Shown here: piece by piece, positions 36,174-45,535 of the stretch
Layout of the letters: the number at the start of each line of letters is the position of its first letter
Position numbering within the stretch: position 1 is the first letter of the stretch
NCBI GenBank assembly: GCA_902537945.1
Contig: CACBDG010000008.1
Span: 1-64,000, forward strand
DNA: 64,000 bases
Direction: 5' to 3'
DNA from: an uncultured SAR116 cluster alpha proteobacterium
GTDB taxonomy: Bacteria > Pseudomonadota > Alphaproteobacteria > Puniceispirillales > Marisalimonadaceae
Notes under the pieces: generated by a model
Told to the model about the DNA's origin: nothing
The model's database searches: none
What the model saw: the letters and a program-made list of their open reading frames with translations, nothing else
Position numbers and translations under genes: made by a program

Positions 36174-37132
36174 TATTTATCCTTATTTAAATTATTTTTC
36201 CATAACTGGATATTTTTCTTATGTAAACTATATGTTTCGGAAAATCTATGTCTACCGTTTCCGTCACTTACAAAATAAAAATAATTAGTTTTTTTTAAAT
36301 TTTTTAGAGAATTTAAGGCATTTACTCCTGGATAAGAGATTGGAGTTGGAGGAAGACCAAAATGTTGATAAGTATTGAAAGGATTGTTAGATCTTAACAT
36401 TTTTTTTGTTATTTTTTGGCCATTAATTTTAAAACCATAAGCAAGGGTAACATCCGATTGGAGTTTCATTTTATTTTTCAGACGGTTTATAAATACACTT
36501 GCTACTAATTTACTATCATCAATATTACTTGATTCTTTTTGAATTATAGATGCAAGTATTAACAATTCTTTTTTATTTTTTAAAATAAAATTATCTGGTA
36601 TTTCTTTCCAAACTATATTTAGAGATTTTTCCTGAGCTTTTTTCATTTTTGCTAATAATTTTTCTCGAGAATACCCATATTTAAAATAATAAGTGTCAGG
36701 TTTGTAAATCCCCTCTTTCAAATTTTTAATTTTTCCTGATAAATACGGATTTGAAATTAAATTCTTTTCTAATTCAACTGCAGTAGTTCCTTCAATAAGT
36801 ACGAAATTTCTAGTCAATGTTTTACCATTTTGGAAAGTTCTTTGTATTTCAAAAATACTAGAATTTTTTGGAATTATGTATTCTCCAGCCTTAGGTATAA
36901 AACGATTTTTATGAAATAAAGATGCAATTTTCCAATTAATATTTGAAATAAAGATTTTTTTAGATTTAAGCTCTGATAAAATTTTATTTTGGCTTGTATT
37001 TTTTTTTAATAAATAATACGTATCTTGATAGACAAGAATTTCATTTTTTATTTTTTCAGTAAAAAAGTTAAAAGTTATTAGAAACAAGAAGATGAAAATC
37101 AAAAAAAAAATAATCTTTTTCTTTATATTCAA
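36173..37132 (-). CDS. mltG: Endolytic murein transglycosylase MltG
   Basis: The 319-residue protein has one N-terminal membrane helix (residues about 7-25), then a LysM-like region and the YceG catalytic domain with predicted catalytic Glu E200 (LASIIQKESS). The later LQSDVTLAYG, NPFNTYQHFGLPPTPISYPG and YFYFVSDGNGRHRFS are diagnostic. MltG cuts nascent glycan strands and influences their length. The start overlaps fabF by 4 bp. Linkage to fabF is conserved in alphaproteobacteria. Confidence 0.96.
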   Translation of the reverse strand: MNIKKKIIFFLIFIFLFLITFNFFTEKIKNEILVYQDTYYLLKKNTSQNKILSELKSKKIFISNINWKIASLFHKNRFIPKAGEYIIPKNSSIFEIQRTFQNGKTLTRNFVLIEGTTAVELEKNLISNPYLSGKIKNLKEGIYKPDTYYFKYGYSREKLLAKMKKAQEKSLNIVWKEIPDNFILKNKKELLILASIIQKESSNIDDSKLVASVFINRLKNKMKLQSDVTLAYGFKINGQKITKKMLRSNNPFNTYQHFGLPPTPISYPGVNALNSLKNLKKTNYFYFVSDGNGRHRFSETYSLHKKNIQLWKNNLNKDK

Positions 37133-38397
37133 TCTAAACTACCAATCACTAGGCTTGCGTTAGTTCCACCAAACCCAAAGGAGTTTGATAGTACATATTT
37201 AATATTTCGATTTTTTGCATTTAAAGGTACTAAGTCAAATCCTGTTGTTTCTTTGTCCGGGTTTTTCAAATTGTTTGTTGGAGGAGCAATTTGATTTTTA
37301 ATTGAAAGTATTGAATAAATAGCCTCTATTGCACCAGCAGCTCCTAGTAAATGTCCAGTCGCAGACTTAGTTGAGCTTACACTTATATTTTGAGTATTTT
37401 GTTTAAGCAATCTACCTATTGCTTTTAATTCAATTATATCTCCAAGAGGAGTGGATGTTCCATGAGCATTAATGTAATCTATATCAGAGCTATTTATATT
37501 TGCATCATTAATTGCTGAAAGCATAGCTCTGAAACCACCATCTCCATTTTCTGCAGGTGCAGTAATATGATAAGCATCGCCAGATAAACCATAACCTTTA
37601 ATTTCAGCATATATTTTTGCACCTCTTGCCATGGCATGTTCTTTTTCTTCTAATACTATTACTCCTGCGCCTTCACCCATCACAAACCCATCCCTGTCTT
37701 GATCCCAAGGCCTTGAGCTTGATATAGGGTCATCATTGAAATTCGTGCTCAAAGCTCTTGCGGCAGCAAAACCTGCCATCCCAATTCTACAACATGCTGC
37801 TTCGGCACCTCCCGCTATCATAACATCTGCATCACCATAACGAATAATTCTAGATGCATCTCCAATAGCGTGAGCTCCAGTTGAACAAGCGGTTACAACG
37901 GAATGATTAGGGCCTTTAAAACCGTATTTAATACTAACTTGACCTGACAATAAATTTATAAGTGCAGATGGTATAAAAAAAGGACTAATTTTTCTTGGAC
38001 CTTTTGAATTCAATAATTCTGATGTGTTAGAAATAGTTTCTAGACCGCCAATACCAGAACCGAGAATCACTCCTGTTCTATTTTTTTGAATTTCAGTTTG
38101 TGGTTTCCATCCAGAATCCTCTACTGCTTGAGTTGCGGATATAAGACCATAAGCTATAAAACGATCTATCCTCTTAAAATCTCTTGGTTCTATCCAATCA
38201 TCTATATTTAACCCACCCTCTGGATCATCATCTTTATTGGGTATTTGACCTGCAATTTTACAAGGTAAATCCGATACATCAAAATTACTAATTTTATTGA
38301 TTCCGACTGTTCCAGAAACAAGTCTTTTCCAATTGATATCAGTTCCTAAACCTAAAGGTGTTAATATACCAAGTCCCGTAACAACAACTCGACGCAC
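37129..38397 (-). CDS. fabF: 3-oxoacyl-[ACP] synthase II
   Basis: The 422-residue condensing enzyme has the full Cys-His-His triad: C171 (VTACSTGAH), H312 (AHGTSTPLGD) and H349 (SATGHLLGAAGA). It extends acyl-ACP chains in fatty-acid synthesis and adjusts the unsaturated fraction. GGAG is close to the ATG. It follows acpP by 41 bp. Confidence 0.98.
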   Translation of the reverse strand: MRRVVVTGLGILTPLGLGTDINWKRLVSGTVGINKISNFDVSDLPCKIAGQIPNKDDDPEGGLNIDDWIEPRDFKRIDRFIAYGLISATQAVEDSGWKPQTEIQKNRTGVILGSGIGGLETISNTSELLNSKGPRKISPFFIPSALINLLSGQVSIKYGFKGPNHSVVTACSTGAHAIGDASRIIRYGDADVMIAGGAEAACCRIGMAGFAAARALSTNFNDDPISSSRPWDQDRDGFVMGEGAGVIVLEEKEHAMARGAKIYAEIKGYGLSGDAYHITAPAENGDGGFRAMLSAINDANINSSDIDYINAHGTSTPLGDIIELKAIGRLLKQNTQNISVSSTKSATGHLLGAAGAIEAIYSILSIKNQIAPPTNNLKNPDKETTGFDLVPLNAKNRNIKYVLSNSFGFGGTNASLVIGSLD

Positions 38398-38438
38398 ATA
38401 AAACTCCTAATTATAACTCGAGCAACTAATGAGGTATT

Positions 38439-38672
38439 TTAACTTTTTGATGATATAAAGTCTATTGCATCTTTAACAGTTTGGATTTTTTCAGCTGCGT
38501 CATCAGGTATCTCACACTCAAACTCTTCTTCAAAAGCCATCACTAATTCTACAGTATCTAAGCTATCTGCGCCTAGATCATCTATAAAACTTGCACTATC
38601 AACAACTTTGGATTCTTCTACACCAAGATGTTCAACTACAATTTTAGAAACTCTGCTAGCTATATCACTCAT
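38439..38672 (-). CDS. acpP: Acyl carrier protein
   Basis: The 77-residue acidic protein has the phosphopantetheine serine S37 in [10 protein letters not shown]. The start at 38672 has AAGGGG upstream; longer in-frame starts would add a hydrophobic extension unlike any ACP. The protein carries acyl intermediates for fatty-acid and lipid A synthesis. The 103-bp spacer to fabG is the largest in this operon and may hold an extra promoter so that ACP can be made in excess; I found no convincing promoter motif there. Confidence 0.98.
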   Translation of the reverse strand: MSDIASRVSKIVVEHLGVEESKVVDSASFIDDLGADSLDTVELVMAFEEEFECEIPDDAAEKIQTVKDAIDFISSKS

Positions 38673-38775
38673 TAAAATACCCCTTAAAGTCAAAATGAAA
38701 TAAATTATTTTTGCAATTCGAGTAACACAAATATTTAAACATGCCAAGTATATTATTAATTCACATCAAAAAAAA

Positions 38776-39513
38776 CTAGATCATGCTCATACCACCATTT
38801 ATATGCAATGTACTGCCAGTTAAAAAACTCGCTTCATCACTAGCTAAATAAATACATCCATTAGAAATATCCTCTGGGTTGCCTAATCGATTTACTGGGA
38901 TATTAATAATTATTTTGTTTTTTTGTTCATCTGTAAGTTTATCTGTCATTGGTGTAGATATGAATCCAGGAGCAATTAGATTACAAGTAATGCCTCGAGC
39001 TGCAACTTCTAAAGCTATTGATTTTGTTAATCCCACTAAAGCAGATTTAGAAGCAGAATAATTTGTTTGACCAGCATTACCAGTATACCCAACTATGGAA
39101 CTTACAAATATTATTCTTCCATACCTTCTTTTAAGCATTCCTTTAATAACTTGTCTAGTTAGTCTCATACTAGCCGTTAAATTTAAGTTTATTACTTTAT
39201 CCCAATCTTCATCTTTCATTCTTAAAAAAAGGTTGTCTGCTGTTATACCAGCATTATTTACAAGAACATCTATACGACCAAAGAAAGATTCTGCTTCTTG
39301 TGCTAAAGAAGTAATGCTATCTTTAGAACTTAAATCACTAACAATAGCTTTAGTGTCATCTCCTAATTCCAATGAAAGGTCATCAAGAATATTTTTTCTT
39401 GTTCCAGAAAGAATTATCCTAGCACCACTATTTTTCATTCTTGATGCTATAGACTTCCCTATACCACCTGTGGCTCCAGTTATTAAAACAACCTTATCCG
39501 TTAAATCAAACAT
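38776..39513 (-). CDS. fabG: 3-oxoacyl-[ACP] reductase
   Basis: The 245-residue SDR enzyme has the cofactor motif TGATGGIG (residues 12-19), NNAG, and the catalytic S139, Y152 and K156 (NYSASKSAL). It ends SFLTGSTLHINGGMSMI, the classical FabG tail. It reduces 3-oxoacyl-ACP with NADPH. It lies between fabD and acpP, which separates it from the second SDR gene at 49.7 kb. Confidence 0.97.
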   Translation of the reverse strand: MFDLTDKVVLITGATGGIGKSIASRMKNSGARIILSGTRKNILDDLSLELGDDTKAIVSDLSSKDSITSLAQEAESFFGRIDVLVNNAGITADNLFLRMKDEDWDKVINLNLTASMRLTRQVIKGMLKRRYGRIIFVSSIVGYTGNAGQTNYSASKSALVGLTKSIALEVAARGITCNLIAPGFISTPMTDKLTDEQKNKIIINIPVNRLGNPEDISNGCIYLASDEASFLTGSTLHINGGMSMI

Positions 39514-39534
39514 AATTCTACTCCATCAAAATTT

Positions 39535-40452
39535 CTAATAATCCTCTGGATTTTCAAAACAATCCGCCTGGACATTATCTATCATCCTTTTTGCTATACC
39601 AGTGAGAACTTTCCCACTTCCAAATTCAGTAATTTTTTTAACATTAAGATTTTTAGCCAATTCCATTGTCTCTCTCCATCTTACTGTTCCTGTAACTTGA
39701 TCAATTAAATTTTTTCTTAAAGTTGTAGGATCTTTCTGAGGTAATGCGGTAATATTAGTTATTATTGGTATCAAAGGAGTATTAAATTCTAAGCTATTTA
39801 ATGCCTCATCCATAATTATCCTTGCTGGCTCCATTAATCTACAATGAAAAGGGGCACTAACTGGAAGTAAAATAGCTCTTTTGACACCACTGTTTTTTGA
39901 AATTTCTATCGCTTTTTCAACAGCTTTTAAATCACCGCTAATAACAATCTGGCCATCTGCATTATCATTACCAATATCACAAACACCAAAAGATTTTACC
40001 TTTTCTATTATTTCAAAAGTTTTATTAATATTAGTTCCAATTAATGCAGCCATGGCACCTTTTCCAACAGGAACACTTTGTTGCATAGCCTTACCTCGTA
40101 ATCTAAGTAAAACTGCACATTTTCTTAAGGAAAAAACCCCAGCAACTGTCATGGCAGTATATTCGCCTAGAGAATGACCGCCAGCATAATTAGCTAATTG
40201 AATTACATTTTTATTTTTTAATTTACTTAAAACTCTGAATGCAGCAACTCCACATGCCATAAGTGCTGGTTGTGCATTTGTTGTTAATGATATTTCACTT
40301 TCAGATCCTTCCCACATAATTTTTGTTAAATTTAATTCTAATGCATCATTAACCTCTTCAAAAACTTCCCTTGCCTCAGAAAAATTTTCTGATAATTTCT
40401 TACCCATTCCAATCCTTTGTGAACCCTGGCCAGGAAATACAATCAAATTCAT
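39535..40452 (-). CDS. fabD: Malonyl-CoA-[ACP] transacylase
   Basis: The 305-residue enzyme has the nucleophile S94 in GHSLGEYTA, the N-terminal FPGQGSQ, and the catalytic His in APFHCRLM. It loads malonyl units on ACP. It is the first gene of the fab-mltG-gmk operon and is divergent from rpsF across 179 bp, the largest spacer between divergent genes in the window. Confidence 0.97.
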   Translation of the reverse strand: MNLIVFPGQGSQRIGMGKKLSENFSEAREVFEEVNDALELNLTKIMWEGSESEISLTTNAQPALMACGVAAFRVLSKLKNKNVIQLANYAGGHSLGEYTAMTVAGVFSLRKCAVLLRLRGKAMQQSVPVGKGAMAALIGTNINKTFEIIEKVKSFGVCDIGNDNADGQIVISGDLKAVEKAIEISKNSGVKRAILLPVSAPFHCRLMEPARIIMDEALNSLEFNTPLIPIITNITALPQKDPTTLRKNLIDQVTGTVRWRETMELAKNLNVKKITEFGSGKVLTGIAKRMIDNVQADCFENPEDY

Positions 40453-40551
40453 TTTTTATTCCTCATAAATCACTAAAAAAAAATTATTTATTGCAAAATT
40501 TAAATAAACATTTATGTTCCTCAAAATAAACAAAAATATTAGCATAAATTA

Positions 40552-40631
40552 TATAATATATATGCTCCTTGCCAGCAATTATTTTTGTTGGATAATCTGG
40601 GTAAGACCCATAAAGCCATAGGGAGATAGTA
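40552..40631 (+). promoter_or_regulatory. Promoter -10 and structured leader of rpsF-rpsR-rplI
   Basis: TATAAT at 40552-40557 would start transcription near 40564; no good -35 is visible. The resulting leader of about 67 nt can fold into a 7-bp hairpin with one G-U pair (40572-40578 with 40585-40591) and a 5-bp GC-rich hairpin (40598-40602 with 40606-40610). CTCC at 40565-40568 can pair with GGAG at 40622-40625, which is the ribosome-binding site. In many bacteria the S6:S18 complex binds the rpsF leader to repress translation, so autoregulation is plausible. The known CCG bulge is not evident. Confidence 0.4.
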
Positions 40632-41012
40632 ATGGCATTATATGAAAGTGTAATTATTGGTAGACAAGACCTAACACCAAGTCAATTTGAGACACTGATA
40701 GAAAAATTTATTTCAGTTATTGTATCATTTAAGGGTGAAATTAAAAAAAGAGAAAATTGGGGTCTAAGAAATTTAGCTTATAAAATTAAAAAAAATAGAA
40801 AAGGTCATTACATTCTTTTGAATATTGATGGTCCTCCAGAAGCTATTCATGAATATGAAAGATTGATGAGATTAGATGAAGATGTTATTAGATTTTTAAC
40901 TATGAAAATTAACCTTATTAATGAAAAACCCTCTCCGCTTATGGTTAATAAGTCAGAAAAATTTAGTAATGATACCGTTCATGAAGAAAACAATGCTGCA
41001 CTTGATAATTAA
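40632..41012 (+). CDS. rpsF: 30S ribosomal protein S6
   Basis: The 126-residue S6 starts MALYESVIIGRQDLTPSQ and has the RNLAYKIKKNRKGHY basic strand and MRLDEDVIRFLTMKI; a variable acidic tail of about 25 residues follows. It pairs with S18 in the platform of the small subunit. GGGAGA lies five bases before the ATG. First gene of rpsF-rpsR-rplI. Confidence 0.97.
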   Translation: MALYESVIIGRQDLTPSQFETLIEKFISVIVSFKGEIKKRENWGLRNLAYKIKKNRKGHYILLNIDGPPEAIHEYERLMRLDEDVIRFLTMKINLINEKPSPLMVNKSEKFSNDTVHEENNAALDN

Positions 41013-41030
41013 TAATATAGGAATATTGAT

Positions 41031-41285
41031 ATGACCCAACTAAATATTAAAAGAGAAGCTCTAAGAAAACCAAATCAAAAAAGAAGAAAATCGTGTCCGT
41101 TTGCTGCACCTAACACTCCTGAAATTGATTACAAAGACTTAAAGGTTCTAACAAGATACGTATCCGAAAGAGGTAAGATTATTCCATCTAGAATTTCTGC
41201 AGTATCTGCAAAAAAACAAAGAGATTTGTCTAAAGCAATTAAAAGAGCAAGATTCTTAGCTTTAATGCCTTATGTTGTTGGTTAA
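41031..41285 (+). CDS. rpsR: 30S ribosomal protein S18
   Basis: The 84-residue basic protein has the S18 core [20 protein letters not shown] followed by [20 protein letters not shown] and [11 protein letters not shown]. It binds with S6 to 16S rRNA. It is 18 bp downstream of rpsF with an AGGAA-type site. Confidence 0.98.
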   Translation: MTQLNIKREALRKPNQKRRKSCPFAAPNTPEIDYKDLKVLTRYVSERGKIIPSRISAVSAKKQRDLSKAIKRARFLALMPYVVG

Positions 41286-41299
41286 ACATGGAGATTTAA

Positions 41300-42025
41300 A
41301 TGAATATTATTTTATTAGAGCGCATTGAAAAATTGGGTCAAATAGGCGATTTAGTTACTGTAAAATCTGGATATGCTAGAAATTTTTTATTACCACAAGG
41401 AAAAGCCGTTTTTGCTTCAAAAGATAACATAAAAATTTTTGAGAATAAAAAATCGAAATTAGAAGCCGAAAATATTACGAGAAAAAAAGAAGCTGAAAGT
41501 TTATCGAATAGTATAAGTTTTAAAGAAATCGTTGTAATTAGGGCCGCTAGCGAGTCTGGTCAATTGTATGGGTCTGTATCTTCAAAAGATATAGCTAAAG
41601 AAGTAACAAAATTAGGGCTTTCAATTAATAAATCTCAAGTGGTTTTAAACAAAACACTCAAAACTTTAGCGTATGAAGATGTATCTATTAAACTTCATCC
41701 AGAGGTGTTTGTTAAATTAAAATTAAATATAGCTAGATCAGTAGAAGAAGCAAAGGAACAATCCAAATCAGGTAAAGCAATTATAACAACTGAAATTACT
41801 GGTGGTGATATAAGGTCTGATAGAGCACAAAAAGATGCAAAACGTTTTGAGAAAAAAAGAAATGCTGACAATAAAGATAAAAAAGATGACAAAGATGCAA
41901 AACGTTTTGATAAGAAAATCAATTCTGACGATATAGATAAAAAAGTCGATAATGAATTAAAAGATTCTGACGAAAGAAAATCAAAAACAATAAAAAAAGA
42001 GATTGTAGAAGAAAAAAACTCTTAG
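41300..42025 (+). CDS. rplI: 50S ribosomal protein L9 with long charged C-terminal extension
   Basis: Residues 1-150 are a normal L9: MNIILLERIEKLGQIGDLVTVKSGYARNFLLP at the start (residues 1-32), a connecting helix, and the C-terminal domain with SGQLYGSVSS. About 90 extra residues follow, dominated by Lys, Asp, Glu and Arg, with two 20-residue repeats beginning DAKRFEKKRN and DAKRFDKKIN. Extensions of this kind occur on L9 of some alphaproteobacteria. The tail is probably disordered and its role is unknown. Confidence 0.96.
   Translation: MNIILLERIEKLGQIGDLVTVKSGYARNFLLPQGKAVFASKDNIKIFENKKSKLEAENITRKKEAESLSNSISFKEIVVIRAASESGQLYGSVSSKDIAKEVTKLGLSINKSQVVLNKTLKTLAYEDVSIKLHPEVFVKLKLNIARSVEEAKEQSKSGKAIITTEITGGDIRSDRAQKDAKRFEKKRNADNKDKKDDKDAKRFDKKINSDDIDKKVDNELKDSDERKSKTIKKEIVEEKNS
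41834..41953 (+). repeat. Two tandem 60-bp repeats inside rplI
   Basis: Units 41834-41893 and 41894-41953 share an identical first 17 bases (GATGCAAAACGTTTTGA) and encode 20-residue units identical at 13 positions. The reading frame is kept. This looks like a single older duplication in the disordered L9 tail. Confidence 0.85.
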
Positions 42026-42117
42026 TCATAGGATTAGTTCAATAAATTAATTTATAGACTTGTTTTTTATAGATAGATTATTAAAAATGAATCTCCGTAG
42101 TTATAGGAGGTTTTAAT

Positions 42118-43599
42118 ATGGATAAAAGTTTAGTAAATGATTACGCTAAGCCTAATGATAAAAATATAATGCCTCAAAACCTAGAGGCAGAACAAAGCCT
42201 ATTAGGATCAATACTTTTTGATAATAAAATATTAGAGGAACTTCCTACTAATTTTAATTCAAGTTATTTTTTTGATCCGCTTCATTCTAGTATATATGAA
42301 GCATGTATTTATTTAGTAGATAATAGTCGATTGGCTGACCCATTAACCTTAAAAAACTATCTAAATAACGACAAACATAATATAGATATAAACATTGAAG
42401 AATATCTTATTGATTTAAGAGATGGTGTTTTATCTTTGAGTAAAACAAAATTTTATGCTGATGAGATTCGAAATTGTTACATCAGAAGATCTTTAATAAT
42501 AATAGCCGACGACTTAATTCATAAATCAAAACATCCAAGTATTGAAACATCAGCAGAGCAAGAAATATCTAATACTGAAGAAAAACTCTATAATCTAGCA
42601 GAAAAAGATCAAATCACATCAGGTCCCTCAAACTTTAAAAAAGTTCTTGCTAGCGCAACGAAACAAATTAATGATGCATTTAACAGGAAAGGAAAATTAT
42701 CTGGTATTGACACAGGTTTCTCTGGTATAAATCGTCAGTTAGGAGGTTTAAATAAATCAGACCTAATAGTTTTAGCTGGAAGACCTGCAATGGGAAAAAC
42801 AGCTCTAGCAACAAATATTGGTTTCAATGCAGCTAAAAGCAGTAAATTAGATAGTAACGAAGCAATATTAGTTTTTTCATTAGAAATGTCAGCTGAACAA
42901 CTAGCACAAAGAATTTTAGCAGAGCAATCAACTATAGATTCTCATAAGTTAAGGAGTGGTGATATTGATGATGAGGAGTTTTCAAAACTGGTTGTTACAC
43001 AAAATAATATTCATGATTTACCCTTTTTTATTGATGATACGCCAGCAATATCGGTTGGACAGATTGCCTCAAGAGCAAGAAGATTAAAAAGAACAAATGG
43101 TCTAAGTTTGGTTATAATTGATTATATTCAATTAATCCAAAGTTCAAAAGCTAATGAATATCAAGGAAGAGTTCAAGAAGTATCAAATATTACTAGAGGA
43201 TTAAAATCACTAGCAAAAGAATTAAATGTTCCCATTTTAGCTTTATCCCAGTTAAGTAGAGCTGTTGAACAAAGAGAAGATAAAAAACCTATCCTAGCTG
43301 ACTTAAGAGAATCTGGTTCGATTGAGCAAGACGCAGATGTGGTGATGTTTGTATATAGGGAAGAATATTATCTCGACAAAAGCGAACCAACACAGAGGGA
43401 TAATGAAAATCAAGAATCTTTTAATGAACGATTTACAAGATGGCAAGATAAAAGAAATGCCGCAGAGGGCAAAGCAGAAATTATTGTTTCAAAACAAAGA
43501 CACGGCCCAACAGGTGTTATTCAAGTTCAGTTTGAAGCTAAACTTACACGGTTTATGGACTTAGCCCAAAATGAAAATTTACCTGCTCAAATCTATTAG
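42118..43599 (+). CDS. dnaB: Replicative DNA helicase
   Basis: The 493-residue DnaB has the N-terminal primase-interacting domain (PQNLEAEQSLLGSILFD) and a RecA-like motor with Walker A GRPAMGKTA (residues 221-229), VIIDYIQLI Walker B and LSQLSRAVEQREDKKP. No intein is present. A perfect AGGAGG (42105-42110) lies seven bases before the ATG. It is separated from rplI by 92 bp and followed by alr. Confidence 0.98.
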   Translation: MDKSLVNDYAKPNDKNIMPQNLEAEQSLLGSILFDNKILEELPTNFNSSYFFDPLHSSIYEACIYLVDNSRLADPLTLKNYLNNDKHNIDINIEEYLIDLRDGVLSLSKTKFYADEIRNCYIRRSLIIIADDLIHKSKHPSIETSAEQEISNTEEKLYNLAEKDQITSGPSNFKKVLASATKQINDAFNRKGKLSGIDTGFSGINRQLGGLNKSDLIVLAGRPAMGKTALATNIGFNAAKSSKLDSNEAILVFSLEMSAEQLAQRILAEQSTIDSHKLRSGDIDDEEFSKLVVTQNNIHDLPFFIDDTPAISVGQIASRARRLKRTNGLSLVIIDYIQLIQSSKANEYQGRVQEVSNITRGLKSLAKELNVPILALSQLSRAVEQREDKKPILADLRESGSIEQDADVVMFVYREEYYLDKSEPTQRDNENQESFNERFTRWQDKRNAAEGKAEIIVSKQRHGPTGVIQVQFEAKLTRFMDLAQNENLPAQIY

Positions 43600-43631
43600 T
43601 AAATTTATATAAAACTGTATATTATAATTTT

Positions 43632-44714
43632 ATGGAATCTACTCTAAAAATATCTCTTGTGGATATTAAATCAAATTGGATATCACTAAATAAAGCCTCT
43701 AATGGAAAAGCTTCTGCAGTAATAAAAGCTAATGCTTATGGTATGGGAATGTTAAAAGTAGCTGAAGCACTAATAGATGTTGGTTGCAATTACTTTTATG
43801 TTGCAAACATCAATGAGGCAATTGAATTAAGAAAAAGATTTAATTCACACAAAATTTCTATTGCTATTTTTGAAGGATATTTAGAAGGATACGAAAAAAC
43901 TTATACCGAATATGATTTAATTCCAGTTATAAATAATCTTAACCAATTAAAAAGATTAAATAATTATGCATTAGAACGATCTGATACCAAAGCAATACTC
44001 AATATAGATACTGGTATGAATAGATTGGGACTTAATAAAAAAGAAACTAAATTTTTATTATCAAATAAAGATGTAATTAAAAATATAAAATTTGATTACA
44101 TAATCTCTCATCTTGCAAATGCACAGGATGAAAAGAATGAGAAAAATTTAATACAGCTCGATAAAATAAAAATATTTTCAAAAGATTTACCAGAGATCAA
44201 ATTAAGTCTTGCAAACACAGGTGGAATTAAGCTCGGCTCAAAATTTTGTCTTGATCAAACAAGGCCTGGAATTGGTCTATATGGTATTGATAATTTTGGT
44301 AAAGCTTTAAACTTAAAATCTTCAAAATTAAAATTACCTATAAAATTATTTGCACCTATCATCCAAATCAAAAGTGTCAAAGCAGGTGAAAGAATTTCAT
44401 ATGGTGGAATTGATGTCTTAAAGAAAAACTCAATTTTAGCTACTGTTGGTCTTGGCTATGCTGACGGTTGGTTAAGGTTGTTGAAACCAAATAGTAAATT
44501 TCTTATAGGAAAAGAAAAATGCAATATTGTTGGAAACATAACTATGGATAGTTTTATTTTAGATATTACTGATATGAAGAAAAATAATTTAAAGGAAGGT
44601 GACTATATTTGTTTGTTAGATAATTCTAATTTTGAGGATATACTTAAAAAAAGCAATATTATAAGCTATGAATTATTAACACTTATGGGTAATCGCATAA
44701 TAAGAAAATATTAA
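43632..44714 (+). CDS. alr: Alanine racemase
   Basis: The 360-residue fold-III PLP enzyme has the cofactor lysine K32 (AVIKANAYGMG) and the opposing base Y257 (ISYGGID), plus DTGMNRLG and QTRPGIGLYG. It makes D-alanine for peptidoglycan. The dnaB-alr pair is common in proteobacteria. The following gene starts 33 bp later. Confidence 0.97.
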   Translation: MESTLKISLVDIKSNWISLNKASNGKASAVIKANAYGMGMLKVAEALIDVGCNYFYVANINEAIELRKRFNSHKISIAIFEGYLEGYEKTYTEYDLIPVINNLNQLKRLNNYALERSDTKAILNIDTGMNRLGLNKKETKFLLSNKDVIKNIKFDYIISHLANAQDEKNEKNLIQLDKIKIFSKDLPEIKLSLANTGGIKLGSKFCLDQTRPGIGLYGIDNFGKALNLKSSKLKLPIKLFAPIIQIKSVKAGERISYGGIDVLKKNSILATVGLGYADGWLRLLKPNSKFLIGKEKCNIVGNITMDSFILDITDMKKNNLKEGDYICLLDNSNFEDILKKSNIISYELLTLMGNRIIRKY

Positions 44715-44747
44715 TTATGATAAATTTTTTAAGGAGAAAGTAAAATC

Positions 44748-45533
44748 TTGCTTAATTTTTTTCTAAAATTTTTTGGTTCAATAGGGAAAAAATTTATAAA
44801 TTTTGTTGCAGGTATTGGACATTTTTTTATTTTTTTTTCAAGTGCAATTACTTGGATGTTTAAGTCTCCATGGTATTTTAAAAAAATTTCTCAACAAATA
44901 TTGGATATTGGTTACTTTTCGTTGCCAGTAGTAGGCCTTACTACATTTTTCTCAGGCATGGTTTTAGCTTTACAAACTTATAATGGTTTTACTGAATTTA
45001 ATTCAGAAACAACAGTTGCTAGAGTTGTATTAACATCAATTACAAGAGAATTAGGTCCAGTATTGACAGGTTTAATGGTAGCTGGCCGCATTGGAGCAAA
45101 AATGGCTGCTGAAATAGCAACAATGAGAGTTACAGAACAAATAGACGCATTAGGAACATTAGGTACTAGACCTATGCAATATTTGATAGCACCTAAAATA
45201 ATTGCTTCTTTAATTTGTATTCCTCTTTTAGTTCTTATAGGAAACACAATTGGTATCTTAGGTGGTTATGTAATAGCAGTATATAAACTGAATTTTAATG
45301 CTAGTTTATATCTGATTGCTACAATAGAATATTTACATTTAATAGATGTAATCCAAGGAACTGTAAAGGCAGCAGTATTTGGTTTGATAATATCAATGAT
45401 AAGTTGTTATTTTGGATATAATGCAACAAAAGGAGCAGAGGGAGTTGGTTTTGCAACAACTGCCTCGGTAGTCATATCATCAGTCTTAATTTTGACGAGC
45501 ACTTATATTATAACAGCATTATTTTTTGGTTAA
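44748..45533 (+). CDS. mlaE: MlaE-family ABC transporter permease
   Basis: The 261-residue permease shows the MlaE motifs: SGMVLALQTYNGF, TRELGPVLTGLMVAGRIGA and MAAEIATMRVTEQIDALGTLG. With MlaF it moves phospholipids between the membranes to keep outer-membrane asymmetry. The start is TTG 44748 with AAGGAG 11 bases upstream; a nearer ATG (44717) hits a stop. mlaD and mlaC are not adjacent. Confidence 0.95.
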   Translation: MLNFFLKFFGSIGKKFINFVAGIGHFFIFFSSAITWMFKSPWYFKKISQQILDIGYFSLPVVGLTTFFSGMVLALQTYNGFTEFNSETTVARVVLTSITRELGPVLTGLMVAGRIGAKMAAEIATMRVTEQIDALGTLGTRPMQYLIAPKIIASLICIPLLVLIGNTIGILGGYVIAVYKLNFNASLYLIATIEYLHLIDVIQGTVKAAVFGLIISMISCYFGYNATKGAEGVGFATTASVVISSVLILTSTYIITALFFG

Positions 45534-45535
45534 AT

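Noticed and set aside
38715-38740. TTGGCATG on the minus strand before acpP, resembling half a sigma-54 site
   Set aside because: No TTGC element at the required spacing, unlike the fliK and fliO sites.
39095-39538. 147-codon plus-strand ORF opposite fabG
   Set aside because: It is a shadow of fabG, which has complete motifs; the antisense product has no recognisable domain or ribosome-binding site.
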